From NCBI RefSeq assembly GCF_000003605.2, contig NW_003153277.1, positions 35,372 to 46,269 on the forward strand: a stretch of 10,898 nucleotides of DNA. The letters are read 5' to 3'. Made by a program: the position numbers and the translations under genes. Numbering within the stretch: the first letter of the stretch is position 1; each line of letters opens with the position of its first letter. The notes beneath the pieces were generated by a model, which saw only the letters and a list, made by a program, of their open reading frames with translations, was not told where the DNA came from and did not search any database. The stretch is from Saccoglossus kowalevskii (lineage: Eukaryota > Hemichordata > Enteropneusta > Harrimaniidae). Shown in pieces: positions 7,875-10,898 of this stretch.

Positions 7875-8116
7875 GATGTAGTGTAGAGGATATTTTTTCA
7901 TGAAAATTTTATTAATATTTATTTTCACTATACTGTATTTATCGTTTTTTATCTTTTTTATTTTGTTCTGAGATTTTTTTTATTTTTACTGACTGCTATC
8001 ATAGACCCTCTAAAAGGGTCTATGCTGCTATTTAGGCGACATAATACAAAAAAGTGATAAAAAATAAAAGTAAAAATATTTTCATCAACCAAAAATATTA
8101 GCCCGTACACTACATC
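7875..8116. mobile_element. 242-bp foldback MITE-like element
   Basis: The ends are perfect 11-bp inverted repeats, GATGTAGTGTA (7875-7885) and TACACTACATC (8106-8116). The arms stay partly complementary inward: atattttttcatgaaaat on the left answers attttcatcaaccaaaaatat on the right. They converge near a perfect central hairpin at 8000-8024. The element is very AT-rich, non-coding, and would fold into one long hairpin. Arm lengths differ by about 30 nt, so it carries indels. No clear target duplication is visible at its outer ends. Confidence 0.7.
7993..8031. repeat. micro-palindrome with flush 7-bp direct repeats
   Basis: CATAGACCCT (8000-8009) pairs perfectly with AGGGTCTATG (8015-8024) across a 5-nt centre, ctaaa. 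CTGCTAT abuts it on both sides in direct orientation (7993-7999 and 8025-8031). The CATAGAC/GTCTATG ends recur in the palindrome at 5490-5506. It sits at the centre of the larger foldback, so it could be that element's own loop-side stem; the flush direct repeats instead suggest a nested insertion. Confidence 0.75.
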
Positions 8117-8849
8117 TCATTGTGATCAGATTGTCATGGTGTTTGATTAAGAGCGCTACTTAGGCCACGTGGTGAGAAACATTACATACATGATATGTTG
8201 CAATAAATAAGGCAGTTATGGTGTAATGTAGCATTAGCCTATACTTCATTCTGTATACTGTCTAGTTCTTAATCGAAACACAATTGTTAAAACCCCTGTA
8301 AATGCTTTCTAACGTTTGATTTTGAATTGACAGAATTTGCTTCGTTGTTCGAGTTTGGAATGTAACAATTGAACCTATTCCCGCACCCTTTTTATCCTCG
8401 TCTATTTTCACTCATATGCTTTTCAACAATTTCAATATGAATGCCGCGATCTTCTTCGGCATTCATCTTCTACAGAGTGAGCGTGCAATAGTACAGTCGG
8501 GCCTAAAGCAGACACACTAGAATTGCATTGGAATACATGATATGTTACTAAATGCATTGAAAATTATGAAAACACTTGTTCTGTTTCCATGAATTCTGTG
8601 ATGGCCACATAGTGAAAATATAAAATAGACACCAATTATATTTTCGGTATATAACCGGTATTTTCAATAGAAACAGGTATAATTTCCACCTATTTAACAA
8701 TTGAAATCAATTGGAAAAACTGAAACACAGGAGACATTTTTAGATCAATTCAAGATGCCGTGCAATTTGACGGTTCCGGTAATTATTAGTCCCCGTTCGG
8801 AAGAAGTTGTTGTTGTCATTGTTAATAATATAATGTCCAATCTTTCCAT
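8117..8849. other. intron sequence without recognisable gene
   Basis: AT-rich and unassigned. It contains a 10-bp-arm hairpin, atgaatgccg (8437-8446) and cggcattcat (8457-8466), with a 10-nt loop, and an isolated 8-bp palindrome ccacgtgg at 8165-8172. No reading frame of note. Confidence 0.5.
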
Positions 8850-9060
8850 ATCTCATTGTATCTTGGTGTAGTTTGAAAACACATATTTTTGTCTTACTAT
8901 GCTATGAGCTTGATTGCTTTGATACTTTATATGTATTGGGTGAACTGCTATTAAATTTTTGTTTTCATTTGCGACATTATCAATAAATTGATTTTGATTG
9001 ATTCGTGGAAACAAAAAAATTTCAACTTCTTGAATACTACAAGCTTGACTACTTGGTATA
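8850..9060 (+). repeat. degenerate second copy of the 3260-3632 interspersed repeat
   Basis: gcttgattgctttgatactt and then atgtattgggtg (about 8907-8942) match gcctgaatgctttgatactt and atgtattttgggta in the first copy. The following ttttcattt...atcaata stretch also aligns. tcaacttcttgaatactaca (9022-9041) matches the second sub-repeat. The same order and orientation as in the first copy support one repeat family. The terminal agctccgct hairpin is not seen here. The exact left edge is uncertain. Confidence 0.55.
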
Positions 9061-9086
9061 TACCGGATTCGGCTGATACCCCGCCC
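9061..9086 (+). repeat. left half of a 26-bp perfect inverted repeat
   Basis: This 26-mer, running from taccggattcggc to taccccgccc, is the exact reverse complement of 10130-10155. The pairing extends outward over GGTA at 9055-9058 and TACC at 10158-10161 across a two-base mismatch. It is GC-rich within AT-rich sequence. Just inside, gggcgatctta pairs imperfectly with agatcgcc at about 9137-9144, and tggaccaaaa (9128-9137) recurs in direct orientation at 10076-10085. It could be the left terminal repeat of a 1.1-kb non-autonomous DNA element, or one of two dispersed copies in opposite orientation. Confidence 0.85.
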
Positions 9087-9460
9087 TGGGCGATCTTATG
9101 GACGATTCGATTTTTTTTAGAAAAATGTGGACCAAAAGATCGCCTGGGCAATGTTATGGCAGATATCACGAAACCACAGTCACTTGGGGGATGAAAATCA
9201 ATAAATACTAATTTTCAATAAAAAATCATCCGCTATACGTATATAAATAAACAAGTTGTGAAACACGGCACCGAGTAAATAGACACCCTGTCGGTTTCAA
9301 ATGTCGATTTCTTACCTTAAAATGCGAAACAAAAATTTTAGAGGGGATCAGGTGTTACGTTAATAACCACTGTTCATAATCACTAACTTGGTTTTATTCA
9401 AAACTGCACAAATCCTGCATTTTCTGATGATATCCGGCGATTTCATGAACGAAAATGGCC
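9087..9460. other. spacer inside the 26-bp inverted repeat pair
   Basis: AT-rich, non-coding sequence. Apart from the subterminal tggaccaaaagatcgcc motif at 9128-9144, I see no feature. The overlapping open frames (8951-9169 minus, 8988-9194 plus) are by-products of the repeats. Confidence 0.45.
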
Positions 9461-9729
9461 AGCAGCCAGAATCAAGGGGGATTCGCACAAAGTTCTGGGT
9501 AAATCAAGTGCGCATACTCATTTTCAGCCAATCAGGCGTGCCGTAACAACGAGTATTTCCTTGATTTTCCCTGAACTCTATGCGAATCCCCCCATTGTGT
9601 CGTCACCAGAAGCGCTGTCCCAGCACAAACCTGTGTCATATGACGCCTTACTAGCGCGATATGCGTCAGATCGGTGTAGAAGACGCCGAACTGCAGCGTC
9701 AATGGAATCCGCCTTGATTCTGGCTGCTG
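9461..9729. mobile_element. nested foldback element with CCAAT-containing loop
   Basis: Two overlapping inverted repeats share the left arm. In the outer pair, agcagccagaatcaaggggg (9461-9480) and the few bases after it match the complement of the stretch ending ttgattctggctgctg at about 9706-9728, with one mismatch. In the inner pair, 9476-9508 (gggggattcgca...aaatcaag) matches the complement of 9560-9592 with 4 mismatches in 33, and atactc/gagtat continues the stem. The inner loop holds cagccaatcagg, a perfect CCAAT-box-like sequence. A 75-codon open frame (9561-9788) crosses the element but is unlike known proteins and is partly dictated by the inverted repeat. No flush target duplication was found. 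Confidence 0.6.
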
Positions 9730-10129
9730 AGTTTTTGTCTGGAATGCGATACAGACAAAAATTAAACATTACTGATACCTGCCGTTGACGTTGTTAAATC
9801 AACCAAGAGGCACAAATCAGGAAGTCTTGGCTATTTTAAACTTCGTAAATAGCATTCCTTTCAAGCGTAGACTTTATTCGAGTGAAATGTATTAACAAGT
9901 CATAATACGCAACAACAATTCGTATACAGCATTGCATTTAATGGAGTTTTATGGTTTTCGAATTCACAGTGAATTATTTTTAGCGTCATATTTGAAATAG
10001 CGTGCTCGATGCAAGGTGTCGGACGGGAAAATTGGAGTCTGTAAAATTGTTTGTTGGTTCAGTCAGGCAATGTATGGACCAAAACATCGCCCACTATTTG
10101 GAACATCGCCCATGGGCGGGGTTTAGAAT

Positions 10130-10155
10130 GGGCGGGGTATCAGCCGAATCCGGTA
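10130..10155 (-). repeat. right half of a 26-bp perfect inverted repeat
   Basis: This is the exact reverse complement of 9061-9086. Just inside lie short GC-rich direct repeats: atgggcggggt at 10112-10122 and 10128-10138, and aacatcgccca at 10083-10093 and 10102-10112. Such subterminal repeats are typical of transposase-binding regions in DNA transposons, which is an inference here. A 64-codon open frame (10002-10196) crosses it and is not considered a gene. Confidence 0.85.
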
Positions 10156-10415
10156 GGTACCTTGGGTGGGCCTCTATTGAATTTGTAACCCAGTGATAAA
10201 AATTGCAATATGGCAAGAACACTGATAACATTAACCATGGCATTTGTCTCTGTAAACAGCGTTTAGCTAATCTCTTTTCAAACAGAATATTATCAACTCA
10301 AGAAACAAGCAGAGCTATTTGCAATGTTCGGTCACTTGTTAATTTTATCACCATTTTAAAACTGATATCACACGCCTGCTACAATATATCACATTTCATT
10401 TTGTTTCTGTCATAG
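10156..10415. other. end of FDPS intron C-D
   Basis: AT-rich intron tail with no recognisable repeat. It finishes with a pyrimidine-rich run (catttcattttgtttctgtc) and the TAG acceptor at 10413-10415. Confidence 0.6.
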
Positions 10416-10504
10416 ACTACATACCAAACCATTGTAGGCCAGGCATTAGATCTCATGACAGCCCCTGTTGGATGTAGAGATATGAGCAGATTTTCAGAAG
10501 AAAG
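10416..10504 (+). CDS. FDPS: farnesyl diphosphate synthase, internal exon D (YQTxxGQxLDL helix)
   Basis: This exon of 89 nt (29 codons plus two bases) starts TTYQTIVGQALDLMTAP and ends RDMSRFSEE followed by AG, with a GTGATT donor at 10505. The final Arg codon is therefore split, phase 2. The second Thr-containing turn and the Gln and Asp of YQTxxGQxLDL correspond to human T167, Q171 and D174, which line the allylic pocket; Q171 and D174 lie near the Mg2+ and bisphosphonate site. All three are conserved. LDLMTAP is diagnostic of FPPS. It follows exon C in frame across the 8.8-kb intron. The rest of the protein, including the second Asp-rich motif, must lie beyond 10898; no further FPPS exon is seen in the remaining 394 bp. 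Confidence 0.95.
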
Positions 10505-10540
10505 GTGATTATACAATATTTATATTTTGTGTATTATAAC

Positions 10541-10684
10541 GTTATTACGAGTATACCTCAAAGTATGCACGAAGACAGTACAGCGGAAGTATCGACCGAC
10601 GCACAGCGGAGGTCGATGCAATGGCGTACTGTCTTGAGTGCATATGGGCTTATACCCAGATAAATACGGTATACTCGTAATAAC
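10541..10684. mobile_element. 144-bp nested hairpin (foldback MITE-like) just after exon D
   Basis: Perfect 17-bp terminal inverted repeats: gttattacgagtatacc (10541-10557) and ggtatactcgtaataac (10668-10684). With one mismatch they extend about 3 bp further outward. Nested inside are atgcac (10565-10570) with gtgcat (10638-10643), aagacagtac (10572-10581) with gtactgtctt (10626-10635), and atcgacc (10591-10597) with ggtcgat (10611-10617). All pairs are in register, so the whole element folds into one long interrupted stem. acagcgga also occurs twice inside as a direct repeat. It is non-coding and lies 36 bp after the exon D donor. The minus-strand open frames across it (10520-10740) are by-products. 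Confidence 0.8.
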
Positions 10685-10898
10685 ATTATTATTATACATT
10701 TTTCCGTCCAAGTATACATAATGGGAATGCCAAAATCCAAAACGTTTAGAACAGAATCAGTGAACTTGTTTGTGGTGGCAGCAATGTTTGTTTTTATTAT
10801 TAGAGGACACTTACATGCGTAATCATTCCATATTTGGAATTCACATTAATAACATGTATGTATTGATGTAGAGTTTATAGACTGGGTAATACATGATG
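10685..10898. other. start of the next FDPS intron, featureless
   Basis: AT-rich sequence after the hairpin element. No exon, repeat or promoter could be supported. Confidence 0.5.

Larger units (their letters stand above)
1632..10415 (+). other. FDPS intron C-D, repeat-filled
   Basis: An 8.8-kb phase-0 intron from GTGAGT (1632) to a pyrimidine-rich acceptor ending TCATAG (10415). It contains the minisatellite, at least three foldback elements, a dead transposase and several short palindromes listed separately. None of the four recognised FPPS exon segments is repeated inside it, so no alternative FDPS exon is evident. Confidence 0.85.

Noticed and set aside
9561-9788. 75-codon + strand open frame
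   Set aside because: It begins at a TTG, overlaps an opposite-strand frame, and its sequence is partly dictated by the inverted repeat beneath it.
10002-10196. Open frame sharing the peptide GGVSAESG with a minus-strand frame at 8951-9169
   Set aside because: The shared peptide is only the translation of the 26-bp inverted repeat, not evidence for a gene family.

Overview
The window is nuclear DNA of an animal, most likely a marine invertebrate. A mollusc-like or other lophotrochozoan source is a guess from the repeat types and is not proven. The evidence is spliced protein-coding exons with GT-AG introns, AT-rich introns full of decayed DNA transposons, and a metazoan histone-type mRNA 3' stem-loop. 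No prokaryotic gene organisation is present.

The one conserved gene is farnesyl diphosphate synthase (FDPS/FPPS) on the + strand. Four internal exons are visible: 595-735, 925-1005, 1509-1631 and 10416-10504. They join in frame to give about 144 codons of a protein usually near 350 residues. The stretch covers the GGKxNRG substrate loop, the first Asp-rich motif (DDMMD, followed by TRRG) and the YQTxxGQxLDL helix. The N-terminal exons and the second Asp-rich motif lie outside the window.

The intron between the third and fourth exons is 8.8 kb and holds nearly everything else. In order it contains: a 19-20 copy minisatellite of 48-51 bp units (1711-2687), in which every unit looks like a 3' splice site; an interspersed repeat with a terminal hairpin and internal sub-repeats (3260-3632); several hairpins; a foldback MITE-like element (5259-5444); tiny perfect palindromes bounded by flush direct repeats (5485-5511, 6036-6065, 7993-8031); and a dead IS630/Tc1/mariner-type transposase (6887-7678) followed 34 bp later by a histone-type stem-loop (7712-7727). 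Further on are a second foldback element (7875-8116), a degenerate second copy of the interspersed repeat (about 8850-9060), a 26-bp perfect inverted repeat 1.04 kb apart (9061-9086 and 10130-10155) enclosing another foldback (9461-9729), and, 36 bp after the last exon, a nested hairpin element (10541-10684).

The left edge (1-211, minus strand) carries a decayed reading frame of unknown family that continues off the window. No functional operon-like or defence system is visible. The points of interest are the micro-palindromes, the transposase with a histone-type 3' end, and the splice-acceptor-like minisatellite.
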